A DNA stretch of 64,000 bases from Alcanivorax sp. (GTDB taxonomy: Bacteria; Pseudomonadota; Gammaproteobacteria; Pseudomonadales; Alcanivoracaceae). The stretch spans positions 496,001 to 560,000 of the forward strand of contig JAIUME010000001.1 of assembly GCA_022565695.1 (NCBI GenBank), given 5' to 3'. The notes beneath the pieces are model-generated. The model did no database searches and was not told where the DNA came from. It saw only the letters and a program-made list of their open reading frames with translations. Within the stretch, counting starts at the first letter, position 1. Every line of letters starts with the position of its first letter. Below, one piece after another: positions 41,671 through 51,412 of this stretch. A program made the position numbers and the translations under genes.

Positions 41671-41739
41671 TGGGCGCCGTTATGTTGCCACCTGCCTGAC
41701 CGAGCCTCACGGTTATCCGCTGCAGCGCCCCTCGGTCAG
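41671..41739 (-). promoter_or_regulatory. SAH riboswitch in the ahcY leader
   Basis: On the minus strand the leader reads CCGAGGGGCGCTGC..., a short loop, then AGGCTCGG and finally AACGGCGCCCA. These are the SAH-riboswitch hallmarks: the P1 stem CCGAG/CTCGG, the conserved GGGCGCTGC core and the CGGCGCCC pseudoknot partner. SAH binding turns on ahcY in proteobacteria. It lies 27 bases before the ahcY start and close after the metK stop. Confidence 0.88.
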
Positions 41740-41766
41740 CCAGGCTTGATGCTGTGTGTGACAGTA

Positions 41767-42927
41767 CTACAGGCCTGCGTCAGCCTTCAGGGCTGCGGCC
41801 TTGTCGGTTTTTTCCCAGGTGAAATTGTCACCGGTGCGGCCGAAATGACCGTAAGCGGCCGTCGCCTGGTAGATCGGGCGGCGCAGGTCCAGCATCTCGA
41901 TGATGCCGCGCGGGCGCAGGTCGAAATGTTGACGCACCAGTTCGATGATCACGTCATCCGACACTTTGCCGGTGCCGAACGTGTTCAGCGAGATGGAGGT
42001 CGGTTCTGCCACGCCGATGGCGTAGCTCACCTGGATCTCGACCTTCGAAGCCAGCCCTGCGGCCACGATGTTCTTCGCCACATAGCGACCGGCGTACGCG
42101 GCAGAGCGATCCACTTTCGTGGGATCCTTGCCAGAGAAAGCGCCGCCACCGTGACGGGCCATGCCGCCGTAGGTGTCAACAATGATCTTGCGCCCGGTCA
42201 GGCCGCAATCGCCCATCGGGCCGCCAATGATGAACTGGCCGGTGGGGTTGATATGGAAACGGGTCTTGTCGTGCAGCCATTCTTTCGGCAGCACGGGCAG
42301 CAGCACCTCGTCCATGATGGCTTCGCGCAAATCTTTCTGACTGATATCCGGTGAATGCTGTGTGGACAGCACCACGGCATCAATGGCCACCGGCTTGCCG
42401 TTTTCGTAGCGCAGGGTGACCTGGCTTTTCGCGTCCGGACGCAGCCACGGCAGCACGCCGTTCTTGCGCAGTTCCGCCTGGCGCTCCACCAGACGGTGAG
42501 AGAAGAAGATCGGGGCTGGCATCAGCGTGTCGGTTTCATCTGTTGCGAAACCGAACATCAGGCCCTGGTCACCGGCGCCGATTTCCTTGTCTTCCTTTTC
42601 GTCCACGCCCATGGCGATATCGCGGCTCTGCTTGCCGATGGCATTCAGTACCGCACAGGTGCTGCCGTCGAAGCCCACATCGGAGCTGTCGTAGCCGATG
42701 CCGAGAATGACCTGGCGCACCACATCTTCCAGATCCACGTAGGTGGAGGTGGTGACTTCACCGGCGATGATCGCCATGCCGGTCTTGACCATGGTTTCCA
42801 CCGCAACGCGGGCGTGGGGGTCGTCCTTGATGATCGCGTCCAGTACCGCATCAGAAATCTGATCAGCCATTTTATCCGGATGACCCTCGGATACGGATTC
42901 GGACGTGAAGATGGAATATTCGCTCAT
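41767..42927 (-). CDS. metK: S-adenosylmethionine synthetase
   Basis: 386 aa. Makes SAM from methionine and [39 protein letters not shown] and [20 protein letters not shown] are the signature catalytic and P-loop segments. Overlaps the upstream ArsR-methyltransferase gene by 4 bp. Confidence 0.98.
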   Translation of the reverse strand: MSEYSIFTSESVSEGHPDKMADQISDAVLDAIIKDDPHARVAVETMVKTGMAIIAGEVTTSTYVDLEDVVRQVILGIGYDSSDVGFDGSTCAVLNAIGKQSRDIAMGVDEKEDKEIGAGDQGLMFGFATDETDTLMPAPIFFSHRLVERQAELRKNGVLPWLRPDAKSQVTLRYENGKPVAIDAVVLSTQHSPDISQKDLREAIMDEVLLPVLPKEWLHDKTRFHINPTGQFIIGGPMGDCGLTGRKIIVDTYGGMARHGGGAFSGKDPTKVDRSAAYAGRYVAKNIVAAGLASKVEIQVSYAIGVAEPTSISLNTFGTGKVSDDVIIELVRQHFDLRPRGIIEMLDLRRPIYQATAAYGHFGRTGDNFTWEKTDKAAALKADAGL

Positions 42928-43931
42928 CGATGCAGTGGCTCCATGGTGATGTGGTCGTTATGCGCGAAGGTGCGCACCTGAACCTGAAAACCGTTACGTA
43001 ACGCCAGAAACTGGCTTTCCAGCAATGTCAGTCCGGCGCGCTCAGCCCAGCCGGTCAGTTCGGCCTCCTCGAAACCCAGCCACTGGTCGCCGCAGTTGTC
43101 GCGGGTCCAGGCCTGGTCGTGGCGGCTCAGTTCGGTGACCAGCAATACACCGCCGCGCCGCAGGCGGCGGGCGGCACTGATGAAGCTGTCACCGGGTGCT
43201 GGCAAATGATGCAGCACCATATTCAGCACCACCGCGTCAAACTGGCGTGGTGGCGCCGCCTGGGGCCATTCTCCCAGACACAGCGTGACATTTTTCAGAC
43301 TGTCGACGCTGTTGCGTGCGTGATCCAGCATGGCCCGGGTATTGTCCAGCCCGGTGACCTGCTCGAAACGGTCCGCCAGCCAGGCCAGGAAACGCCCGTC
43401 GCCAGGGCCTATCTCCAGCGCCGCTTCGCCGCCTTCGGGCAATGCCCGGGCCAGCATTTCCGCCGCCAGCTCGCCATACTGATCAAAGTCTGCGATCAGA
43501 TCCTGGCGCGCCGCCAGATCCCCGGCGTGGCGATCAAAAAAAGCCCGGCTCTGTTCCGCCCGGCGCGCCACCACCCCGGCCAGCCGCTCCGCCACCTCGG
43601 TGGCCAGCGGCTGCGTATCCAGCTCGTCCAGCAGTGCCTGGTGCAGCATGGCGGGCTCGCTATCGGCGGTCGGCAACCGGCGCCGGTAGAAAATGGTATT
43701 GCCCTCCCGCCGCTGCTCCACAAGCCCCGCTTTGGCCAGCACTTTCAGGTGATGGCTCATGCCGGACTGGCGCACCGCCAGTACTTCGCACAGCTCCAGC
43801 ACCGCAAAGCTGTTGCTGCCCAGGACCTGCAATACCTGTAAACGCAGGTTATCCCCGGCGGCACGCAGCAGGCCGGTGAGGGGGTCAAGCACATGGCCGC
43901 CGTCGGGCAGCTGGGGCTGTGGCAAGGTCAT
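42924..43931 (-). CDS. ArsR-family regulator fused to a SAM methyltransferase domain (SahR-like)
   Basis: 335 aa. The N-terminal ArsR winged helix (residues ~15-95) has the recognition helix [16 protein letters not shown] and wing EGNTIFYRR. The C-terminal methyltransferase-like domain (~150-320) has [16 protein letters not shown] and [14 protein letters not shown]. ArsR-type SahR proteins sense SAH and control ahcY, metK and metF in Proteobacteria; here the gene overlaps metK by 4 bp and a 26-bp palindrome sits upstream. The SAM/SAH-binding domain may be the sensor (inference). Confidence 0.85.
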   Translation of the reverse strand: MTLPQPQLPDGGHVLDPLTGLLRAAGDNLRLQVLQVLGSNSFAVLELCEVLAVRQSGMSHHLKVLAKAGLVEQRREGNTIFYRRRLPTADSEPAMLHQALLDELDTQPLATEVAERLAGVVARRAEQSRAFFDRHAGDLAARQDLIADFDQYGELAAEMLARALPEGGEAALEIGPGDGRFLAWLADRFEQVTGLDNTRAMLDHARNSVDSLKNVTLCLGEWPQAAPPRQFDAVVLNMVLHHLPAPGDSFISAARRLRRGGVLLVTELSRHDQAWTRDNCGDQWLGFEEAELTGWAERAGLTLLESQFLALRNGFQVQVRTFAHNDHITMEPLHR

Positions 43932-43959
43932 AGGGAGGGGAGTTTAGGGGAATGCCCGG

Positions 43960-43985
43960 TCTATATCAAAAGAAATTGATATAGA
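43960..43985. promoter_or_regulatory. 26-bp palindrome, candidate ArsR/SahR operator
   Basis: TCTATATCAA and TTGATATAGA are exact reverse complements separated by 6 bases (AAGAAA), 29 bp before the ArsR-methyltransferase start. Position and symmetry fit an autoregulatory operator for the metK operon; it also lies ahead of higBA on the other strand. Confidence 0.75.
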
Positions 43986-43990
43986 TCTGT

Positions 43991-44022
43991 GACGCGTTGC
44001 GTTATATGACGCGTGACGTTAT
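43991..44022. promoter_or_regulatory. Direct repeats in the higBA promoter
   Basis: GACGCGTTGCGTTAT (43991-44005) and GACGCGTGACGTTAT (44008-44022) share 13 of 15 bases at a 17-bp spacing, immediately before higB. Possible HigA operators or promoter repeats. Confidence 0.6.
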
Positions 44023-44031
44023 GATCAGTCC

Positions 44032-44316
44032 ATGGCGATCAGTAACTTCATCGACAAGGAAGCCGAGATCATCTGGTCCGGAAAGCGGTCCAGGCGGTTG
44101 CCCGCCGGCATTCAGACTGCAGCGCGCCGCAAACTGCGGATGCTGAACAATGCCCATGCGCTTGATGACCTTCGGGTGCCACCAGGCAATATGCTGGAGG
44201 CCCTGAAAGGTGATCGGGTTGGGCAGTACAGCATTCGTATCAATGTTCAATGGCGCCTCTGTTTTCGCTGGGATGCCGGGCAGGTGCTGGATGTGGAGAT
44301 CGTGGATTACCACTGA
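44032..44316 (+). CDS. higB: HigB/RelE-family toxin
   Basis: 94 aa. Ribosome-dependent mRNA interferase fold: SGKRSRRLPAGIQTAARRKLRMLNNAHALDDLRVPPGNMLEALKG matches HigB/GraT, and SIRINVQWRLCFRW plus VEIVDYH end the protein. Toxin precedes antitoxin, the HigBA order, with a 15-bp gap. Confidence 0.92.
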   Translation: MAISNFIDKEAEIIWSGKRSRRLPAGIQTAARRKLRMLNNAHALDDLRVPPGNMLEALKGDRVGQYSIRINVQWRLCFRWDAGQVLDVEIVDYH

Positions 44317-44331
44317 TGCGAGGAGGATGTC

Positions 44332-44613
44332 ATGAGCAATCTGCCTAACATTCATCCCGGCGATGTGCTGATGGAAGAGTTCATGAAGCCGCTGGGAATT
44401 AGCCAGAACCGGCTGGCGCGCGCCATGCGGGTCCCGCCCCGGCGAATTAACGAGATCGTCCATGCCCAGCGGTCGGTGACGGCGGATACCGCCTTGCGTC
44501 TCGCCAGGGTGTTGGGCACAACGCCACAATTCTGGCTGGGACTTCAGGCGGACTTTGATCTTGAGGAGGCCGGCAAGGTGGATATGGGCGGCCTCTCTCC
44601 TTTGTGTGCTTGA
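44332..44613 (+). CDS. higA: HigA antitoxin (XRE-family HTH)
   Basis: 93 aa. NIHPGDVLMEEFMKPLGISQNRLARAMRVPPRRINEIV is the typical HigA helix-turn-helix; FWLGLQADFDLEEA is the family end. Neutralises HigB and represses the operon. GAGGAGG precedes the ATG. Complete. Confidence 0.93.
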   Translation: MSNLPNIHPGDVLMEEFMKPLGISQNRLARAMRVPPRRINEIVHAQRSVTADTALRLARVLGTTPQFWLGLQADFDLEEAGKVDMGGLSPLCA

Positions 44614-44729
44614 GCTGCCGATAGCACGGCCCGTCAACGTCCCGGATCGCGACCTTGCCAGCGCCCTCTGTGCGCGGGGAGGGGTGCCTCGCTGTTTTCC
44701 CATCAATACGGGAAATCCAGCGGGACGCC

Positions 44730-46841
44730 TCAGGGCAGCCTGACCACAGCATACCAGCCCTGTTGGCCGCTCTCAGCCTGTACGTCCAGTGTCAGGTCGA
44801 CGCTGTCTTCTGCGGCGATCCTGAAGCGGGCATAGAGTGTGCCACCTGCGCCGGCCAGGCCCACGGGCAGGGATTCGTTGTGGGCAAGGTGCCGGGTGTA
44901 CAGCGGCATGCCGCCAAGCCCGCTGTAGACGCTGCGCAGATCCCAGCTGTGCATGGCCAGATCCGCCGGGAGTGTTGCAAGGGGTGGCACCAGCTCTTCG
45001 TTGAGATACAGGGCCAGCAGGAAGTCCCGCAGCCAGCGCTCGCTGTCATCGCCGATGACCGCGTCCAGCGCGGCCCAGCCTTGTTCGCCACTGTGAGCGA
45101 GGCTGTGGAATGTGGCCTGCGCCACAGCTGCTGAGGCGGGTGTGCCGGCTGCGTGCGCCAGGCGGTCGGCCACATACCGGCCGAACATCCAGCCCAGCCC
45201 CCTGGCCGTGCCGGCTTCTTCCGGGGTGGGCTCAAGCCCGGTGCGCCACGGGGACTGCATCCAGCGCCGGAGGTGGCCGAACATCAGGTTGGGAAAGCGG
45301 TTGAAGGTACTCACCCGGGGCCCGGCATCGGGGCCGGTGGTCAGGGTGGCGAGATTGATCATGTCCAGCGGGGCCAGTCCGGCGCTCTCACGATAAAAGC
45401 CGGCTTCGATGGCCATGTTGCCGGTGAGGCTTTCGAGCCAGCCGTCCTGCAGGGGCAGGCCAGCGAGCAGCCGTTGATCGTCGATGATCATCAGCGCCAT
45501 GGCGGTGGTGGCCCGGCTCTCAATGGTGCTCAGAATGCCGGCGGCGGTGGCGGACGGATCCGGTGTCATGGCATAGATGACCTCGCCGGCGTTGCTGCCC
45601 GGGCATTCCGCCGGGGACAACCGGTCACGTATCAGGTACCGGGCGCTGACGTTGGTATACGGTGTGGTGGCGATCTGGTTTATGGCGTGGGTGAAGAACA
45701 GGATCAGGCGGCCATTGCCGTCGTGATCCGGCAGATCGCCCAGCAGGCCAGTGACGGCCGGGTAGACGGTATCGTCGAAGCGCTGGATGATCGTTTCGTA
45801 GCTGCTAATCCCGGTGAGGGGAAATCCGCCTGCGGGGTTGTTGTCGTCTTCCAGGATGATCACATGTGTGCCAATGGCGCGAACGGTGGCGTCGGTCAAC
45901 ACCGGCACGGTGCAGGCGTCCTGCTGGGCGACGTTCATGATCCATTGTTCACCGACTTCCGGCACGCCGGTCTGGATGCCAGCGCCGTCCGGCAGCGGAG
46001 TGCCGTCACCGACAAGGCCGCGTCGTGCTTCGGCATCCTGCTTGTGGGCGTCGCGTGGCCCCGCATGATCCGGGGTGGGCGGCGTGAGGGCGGGCAAGGA
46101 GGTGGCCGGGCCGGTGTCCACATTGCCGATAAGAGAGAGCACGATATCCAGCTTGCGGGCATCGCGGCTGGTATTCATGGGCACCAGCAGGTAGTCCCCG
46201 GGCTGGTCGTCCGGGTGGGCGATTCGGATGCTGCCACTTTCCAGGCGCGCAAAGTGGATTTCGCCGACGGCGAGTTGCAGGGCGTCGAGCGCAAACTCTG
46301 CCTGAGCAGCCATGTCCGTTGTAACGGTGTTGTCGGTGCGCGGGTTGGCGGTTACGCCATCGTCCCATTGCACGAACAGGTAGCCGGTGCTGGCCACTGC
46401 GGTGACAGACGTGCCGTTCTGGCCATGGTCCAGGGTCTGTTGCAGTGCACCGGTGACAGTGCCGCCGGCCGCAGCGGAATAGGTCAGCGTGTAGCGGTTG
46501 ATGGCAAACTGGGCCGTCACCGACAGCGGCGCAGTTACTGCTTCATCAGTGCGCGGGTTGTCTGTGCGCCCATCGCTCCAGTCGACAAAGTGATGCCCGA
46601 CGGCAGGCAGGGCCGTCACGGGCTGGCCTGCGTCGCCGTGCGACAGGGTTTGCGTCGTGTCGCCCTGAAGTGTGCCGCCATTCCCCGTCAGGTAGGTGAG
46701 TGTATGGGTCTGGACCGGCGGGTCGGTCTCAATGGTGGTGCCGCCACCGCAGGCTGCCAGAAGCAGCGTGGCGAGGCTCGCCAGGCACATACGAACGCGA
46801 ACGCGCGCGCGGTCAGCGCGTGCGGGGCACGGATCGATCAT
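44730..46841 (-). CDS. Lipoprotein with InlB-type repeats and a degenerate M30-like peptidase region
   Basis: 703 aa from ATG 46841 (GGGGGAAC upstream). The lipobox LLLAACGGG sits at ~residue 30. Two InlB B-repeat/Listeria-Bacteroides-type units follow (~45-190): YTLTYSAAAGGTVTGALQQT, with WSDGRTDNPRTD and WDDGVTANPRTD. The C-terminal half resembles hyicolysin (M30) proteins (DDNNPAGGFPLTGISSYETI, FDDTVYPAVTGLLGD, LILFFTHAINQI), but where M30 has HExxH it reads STIESRATTAMALMI. Probably a non-catalytic surface protein (inference). Confidence 0.7.
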   Translation of the reverse strand: MIDPCPARADRARVRVRMCLASLATLLLAACGGGTTIETDPPVQTHTLTYLTGNGGTLQGDTTQTLSHGDAGQPVTALPAVGHHFVDWSDGRTDNPRTDEAVTAPLSVTAQFAINRYTLTYSAAAGGTVTGALQQTLDHGQNGTSVTAVASTGYLFVQWDDGVTANPRTDNTVTTDMAAQAEFALDALQLAVGEIHFARLESGSIRIAHPDDQPGDYLLVPMNTSRDARKLDIVLSLIGNVDTGPATSLPALTPPTPDHAGPRDAHKQDAEARRGLVGDGTPLPDGAGIQTGVPEVGEQWIMNVAQQDACTVPVLTDATVRAIGTHVIILEDDNNPAGGFPLTGISSYETIIQRFDDTVYPAVTGLLGDLPDHDGNGRLILFFTHAINQIATTPYTNVSARYLIRDRLSPAECPGSNAGEVIYAMTPDPSATAAGILSTIESRATTAMALMIIDDQRLLAGLPLQDGWLESLTGNMAIEAGFYRESAGLAPLDMINLATLTTGPDAGPRVSTFNRFPNLMFGHLRRWMQSPWRTGLEPTPEEAGTARGLGWMFGRYVADRLAHAAGTPASAAVAQATFHSLAHSGEQGWAALDAVIGDDSERWLRDFLLALYLNEELVPPLATLPADLAMHSWDLRSVYSGLGGMPLYTRHLAHNESLPVGLAGAGGTLYARFRIAAEDSVDLTLDVQAESGQQGWYAVVRLP

Positions 46842-47118
46842 GGTGTTCCCCCCAGGGAAGCGGTGTCTGGCCTGGTGCTTTGGTGGGCCCGGGCTTTCAT
46901 TGTTGCGGGTCTGGTTTGTACGCCCGTGCAAGGAGTATACGCCCCGATGTGCCAGGCGTGACAGCGATACCGGGCTGTGGCCGCCCCGGTCTAATGGCGA
47001 AGGTTTGCCGCCAGCCCCCACCTGGGCGACAATAGCGCCCCTTTGATCGGCGCCCCGGCTTGTTCCGGCAGGCGCCGTTATTGATTGACAGTGCAACAGA
47101 CAGCCCAGGAGCCGTTTC
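46842..47118. other. Divergent intergenic region between the InlB-repeat lipoprotein and tkt
   Basis: 277 bp with no supported gene. It must hold promoters for both divergent genes; I see no clear operator. Confidence 0.6.
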
Positions 47119-49125
47119 ATGTCCGCTACCCGCCCCGGTTCTCGCGACCTTGCCAACGCCATTCGTGCGCTGAGCATGGATGCCGTGCAGCAGGCCAATT
47201 CCGGTCACCCCGGTGCGCCCATGGGCATGGCGGATATCGCTGAAGTCCTCTGGCGCGGGTTTCTGCGCCATAACCCGACCAATCCGGCCTGGCCCAACCG
47301 TGACCGCTTTGTGCTGTCCAATGGCCACGGCTCCATGCTGCTCTACAGCCTGTTGCACCTGAGCGGCTACGACCTGTCCATCGACGACCTGAAGCGCTTC
47401 CGTCAGCTGCACAGCCCCACTGCCGGGCACCCCGAGCATGAAGAGTGCCCGGGCGTGGAGACCACCACCGGGCCGCTGGGCCAGGGCATCGCCAATGCGG
47501 TAGGCATGGCGCTGGCAGAAAAGATCCTGGCCGCCCAGTTCAACAAGGATGGTTTTCCGGTCGTTGATCACTACACCTATTGCTTCCTGGGCGATGGCTG
47601 CCTGATGGAGGGGATCTCCCATGAGGTCAGTTCGCTGGCGGGCACCCTGGGGCTGGGCAAGCTGATTGCCTTCTATGATGACAATGGCATTTCCATTGAT
47701 GGCGAGGTGGAAGGCTGGTTCACAGACGATACCGTGGAGCGCTTCCGGGCCTACGGCTGGCATGTCATTCCCAATGTGAATGGCCATGAGGCCGGTGAAG
47801 TGCAGGCGGCCATCGAGAATGCCCGCAAGAATCCGGATCAGCCGACGCTGATCTGCTGCAAGACCGTGATCGGCTTTGGCTCACCGAACAAGCAGGGCAA
47901 GGAAGATTGCCACGGCGCGGCGCTCGGGGATGACGAGATTGCCCTGACCCGCGAAGCGCTGGGCTGGCAGCATGGCCCGTTCGAGGTGCCGGCGAATATC
48001 TACGCGGCCTGGGATGCGCGTGAAACCGGCGCGGAGCAGGAGTCTGACTGGAAAGGCCTGATGAATGCCTATCGCCAGCAGTATCCGCAACTGGCCGAGG
48101 AGCTGGAGCGGCGTCTCAGCGGCGCGTTGCCGGCGGATTTCCTCGACAAGGCTGACGCCTACATCCGTGAGTGCCAGGCAAAGCAGGAAAAGGTCGCCAC
48201 CCGCAAGGCCAGCCAGAACTGCCTGGATGCCTTCGGCCCCTGGTTGCCGGAGCTGATTGGCGGGTCTGCCGACCTCGCCGGTTCCAACAACACCATCTGG
48301 AAAGGCTCGAAAGCTGTGTCTGCCGGCAATGCCAGCGGCAACTATGTGCACTACGGTGTGCGAGAGTTCGGCATGACGGCGGTGATGAATGGCATGCAGC
48401 TGCATGGCGGCGTGCGGCCCTACGGTGGCACCTTCCTGGTATTCATGGAGTATGCGCGCAACGCCGTACGCATGGCGGCGCTGATGAAACAGCCGACCAT
48501 TCTGGTTTACACCCATGATTCCATCGGTCTGGGTGAAGACGGCCCGACCCACCAGCCGGTGGAGCAACTGGCCAACCTGCGCCAGACCCCGAACATGCAC
48601 ACCTGGCGCCCCTGTGACACGGTAGAGTCTGCCGTGTCCTGGAAGTCGGCCATCGCCCGTACGGACGGCCCTACGTCATTGATCTTCACGCGCCAGGGCC
48701 TGCCCTGCATGGTGCGGGATGACGAGACGCTGGCGAACATCGCCCGTGGCGGCTATGTGCTGCACCAGACTGGCGAAGGCCAGCCCGAGGCGATCATCAT
48801 TGCCACCGGGTCCGAGGTGCAGTTGGCCATGGACGCGGCGCAGGCGCTGACCGGCAAGAACATTCGTGTGGTGTCCATGCCCTGTGTGGAACTATTCCTG
48901 GCGCAGGATGACGCCTATCGGGAGCAGGTGCTGCCGAAGGCCGTGCGCAACCGGGTGGCCGTTGAGGCCAGCATCAGGGATTACTGGTATCAGTTCGTCG
49001 GTCTGGATGGCGCCATTGTCGGCATGAGCAGCTTCGGTGCGTCTGCCCCGGCAGGCGACCTTTTCAAGCATTTCAATATCACGGCTGAGGCTGTTGAGCA
49101 GGCGGTTGCCGGGCTGATCAGCTGA
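47119..49125 (+). CDS. tkt: Transketolase
   Basis: 668 aa TPP enzyme moving two-carbon units in the pentose phosphate pathway. It has [29 protein letters not shown], the TPP motif [18 protein letters not shown]...FYDDN, and [12 protein letters not shown] with the catalytic-domain Glu. AGGAG upstream. First gene of tkt-epd-pgk-fba. Confidence 0.97.
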   Translation: MSATRPGSRDLANAIRALSMDAVQQANSGHPGAPMGMADIAEVLWRGFLRHNPTNPAWPNRDRFVLSNGHGSMLLYSLLHLSGYDLSIDDLKRFRQLHSPTAGHPEHEECPGVETTTGPLGQGIANAVGMALAEKILAAQFNKDGFPVVDHYTYCFLGDGCLMEGISHEVSSLAGTLGLGKLIAFYDDNGISIDGEVEGWFTDDTVERFRAYGWHVIPNVNGHEAGEVQAAIENARKNPDQPTLICCKTVIGFGSPNKQGKEDCHGAALGDDEIALTREALGWQHGPFEVPANIYAAWDARETGAEQESDWKGLMNAYRQQYPQLAEELERRLSGALPADFLDKADAYIRECQAKQEKVATRKASQNCLDAFGPWLPELIGGSADLAGSNNTIWKGSKAVSAGNASGNYVHYGVREFGMTAVMNGMQLHGGVRPYGGTFLVFMEYARNAVRMAALMKQPTILVYTHDSIGLGEDGPTHQPVEQLANLRQTPNMHTWRPCDTVESAVSWKSAIARTDGPTSLIFTRQGLPCMVRDDETLANIARGGYVLHQTGEGQPEAIIIATGSEVQLAMDAAQALTGKNIRVVSMPCVELFLAQDDAYREQVLPKAVRNRVAVEASIRDYWYQFVGLDGAIVGMSSFGASAPAGDLFKHFNITAEAVEQAVAGLIS

Positions 49126-49138
49126 GCGGAGCGCGGAC

Positions 49139-50146
49139 GTGCGCATAGCACTGAATGGATATGGCCGCATCGGGCGCTCGTTTGTACGGGCGCTGGCGGA
49201 GCGCGAAGCGGGTGGCTGGCAAGCCCCTTTTTCGCTGGTGGCGATCAATGACCTCGGCCGCCCGGAAGATCTGCTTTACCTGACGCGCTACGACAGTACC
49301 CACGGCCCTTTTCCGGGACTGGTGTCACTGGGGGCCGATGGCCTCACTGTGGGGCGCCATACCGCGCGCTTGTTCAGTGAGCCCTCGCCGGCGAGCCTGC
49401 CCTGGCGTGAAACAGGGATCGGCCTGGCGCTGGAATGCACCGGGGTCTACCGCGGTCGCGATGAGGCGGCCATGCATCTTCAGGCCGGGGCGCAACGCGT
49501 CATCATCGGCGCTGTGCCTTTTGATCAGGCCGACGCGTTGCTGGTGTACGGCGTTAACCACGAAACCCTGCAGGATGATCAACAGGTGCTGTCTGCAGCC
49601 TCCTGCACCACCCACGCCATAGCGCCGTTGCTGGCTGCGCTGGATCAGGCCTGGGGCGTGGAACAGGTGTTGATGAAAGAGGTCCATGCCTATACGTCGG
49701 ATCAGACGTTGCTGGACCATGTGCATCGCGATGCGCGGCGCGGGCGGGCTGCGGCGCAGAATATCGTGCCCACCACCTCCAGCGCGATCGGCGCGGTGCA
49801 ACAGATACTGCCGCAGCTTGCCGGTCGTATCAGTGGCGGGTCGATCCGGGTGCCGACATTGAATGTGGCGATGGTGGATCTGACGCTGCGTTTGCGCCAG
49901 ACACCATCGCCAGACGAGATCAACCGATTGATGGCCCGGCGTGCCGAGCAGGTGCCCTGGCTGATCGGTTACAATACCGACCCGCTGGTGAGTGTGGATT
50001 TCAATCACCGCAGTGAGTCGGCGATTTATGATGCTACGCAAACCCGTGTCCAGGGTGACATGGTGCGCGTGGTGGCCTGGTACGACAACGAATGGGGTTA
50101 TGCCAACCGGCTGCTGGACCTGGTCAGCTGGCTGGCAGAGAGATGA
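49139..50146 (+). CDS. epd: Erythrose-4-phosphate / glyceraldehyde-3-phosphate dehydrogenase family enzyme
   Basis: 335 aa. NAD Rossmann start RIALNGYGRIGRSFVRAL and the Cys nucleophile in SAASCTTHAIAP, with TSDQTLLDHVHRDARRGRAAAQNIVPTT and WYDNEWGY, all typical. Position between tkt and pgk fits Epd (E4P to 4-phosphoerythronate for pyridoxal phosphate). The usual SCTTNC motif is SCTTHA here, an altered active-site neighbourhood. GTG start. A GAPDH function cannot be excluded. Confidence 0.8.
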   Translation: MRIALNGYGRIGRSFVRALAEREAGGWQAPFSLVAINDLGRPEDLLYLTRYDSTHGPFPGLVSLGADGLTVGRHTARLFSEPSPASLPWRETGIGLALECTGVYRGRDEAAMHLQAGAQRVIIGAVPFDQADALLVYGVNHETLQDDQQVLSAASCTTHAIAPLLAALDQAWGVEQVLMKEVHAYTSDQTLLDHVHRDARRGRAAAQNIVPTTSSAIGAVQQILPQLAGRISGGSIRVPTLNVAMVDLTLRLRQTPSPDEINRLMARRAEQVPWLIGYNTDPLVSVDFNHRSESAIYDATQTRVQGDMVRVVAWYDNEWGYANRLLDLVSWLAER

Positions 50147-50152
50147 GGTAAC

Positions 50153-51316
50153 ATGATGTCCATTTTGCGCATGACGGATCTGGATCTGAAGGGCAAGCGC
50201 GTACTGATCCGCGAAGATCTCAATGTGCCGGTGAAAGACGGCAAGGTGACCAGTGATGCGCGTATTCGTGCGTCGTTGCCCACGATTCGCCATGCGCTGG
50301 AGGCGGGCGCCCGGGTAATGGTGATGTCCCACCTGGGTCGTCCGGACGAAGGCGTGTTCGACGAGGCCGCGTCACTGAAGCCGGTGGCCGACCATCTGGC
50401 AAGCCTGCTGGAGCGGGACGTGCCCCTGGTGCGGGATTGGCTGGACGGCGTTGATGTGGCCGAGGGCGATCTCGTGCTGTGTGAAAATGTCCGGTTCAAT
50501 AAAGGCGAAAAGAAAGATGACGAGGCGTTGTCGAAAAAGATGGCAGCGCTGTGCGATATCTTCGTCATGGACGCATTCGGTACAGCGCACAGAGCCCAGG
50601 CCTCGACCCATGGCGTGGCAAAGTTTGCGCCCGTAGCCTGCGCCGGGCCATTGCTGGCGGCAGAGCTGGAAGCATTGGGCAAGGCCTTGCGGGATCCGGC
50701 CAAGCCGGTGGTGGCGATTGTCGGTGGCGCCAAGGTGTCGACCAAGCTGGAAGTGCTGGAGTCACTGGCAGACAAGGTGGACCAGTTGATTGTCGGTGGC
50801 GGTATTGCCAACACGTTTCTGGCAGCGGCCGGCAAGCCGGTCGGCAAATCCCTGTGTGAACACGATCTGATTCCTGCAGCACAGAAAATCGCCAATAAAG
50901 TACATATCCCGTTGCCGGTGGACGTGGTGGTGGCAAAAACCTTTTCCGCCGGTGCAGAAGCCGTCACCAAGAGCGTGGATGATGTGGAAGACGACGACAT
51001 GATTCTGGATGTCGGTCCGAAAACCGCGCATGTGTTTGCGGCATTGATGAAAGAAGCGCGCACCATCGTCTGGAACGGCCCGGTGGGCGTGTTCGAATTC
51101 GATCAGTTTGGTGGCGGGACTCGCGAAATGGCCGAGGCTATCGCCGAGAGTGATGCATTTTCCATTGCCGGCGGCGGCGACACCCTGGCGGCGGTGGACA
51201 AGTACGGCGTTACCGACCAGGTGTCTTATATTTCCACTGGCGGTGGTGCGTTTCTCGAATTCCTGGAAGGCAAGATACTGCCGGCCGTGGCGATTCTGGA
51301 GCAGCGCGGCCGCTGA
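50153..51316 (+). CDS. pgk: Phosphoglycerate kinase
   Basis: 387 aa. Glycolytic ATP-forming step. [33 protein letters not shown] and [10 protein letters not shown], plus the [10 protein letters not shown]-terminal nucleotide motif, are present. Six bp after epd. Confidence 0.97.
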   Translation: MMSILRMTDLDLKGKRVLIREDLNVPVKDGKVTSDARIRASLPTIRHALEAGARVMVMSHLGRPDEGVFDEAASLKPVADHLASLLERDVPLVRDWLDGVDVAEGDLVLCENVRFNKGEKKDDEALSKKMAALCDIFVMDAFGTAHRAQASTHGVAKFAPVACAGPLLAAELEALGKALRDPAKPVVAIVGGAKVSTKLEVLESLADKVDQLIVGGGIANTFLAAAGKPVGKSLCEHDLIPAAQKIANKVHIPLPVDVVVAKTFSAGAEAVTKSVDDVEDDDMILDVGPKTAHVFAALMKEARTIVWNGPVGVFEFDQFGGGTREMAEAIAESDAFSIAGGGDTLAAVDKYGVTDQVSYISTGGGAFLEFLEGKILPAVAILEQRGR

Positions 51317-51412
51317 AGGCTGACGTCTGTTGAGCGAAACAGACGAGCAAGTGAACAAGCCGGGCGGTGCCACGATGGCCCGCCCTGTAACGGGCAAAAC
51401 AGGAGAGGATCC

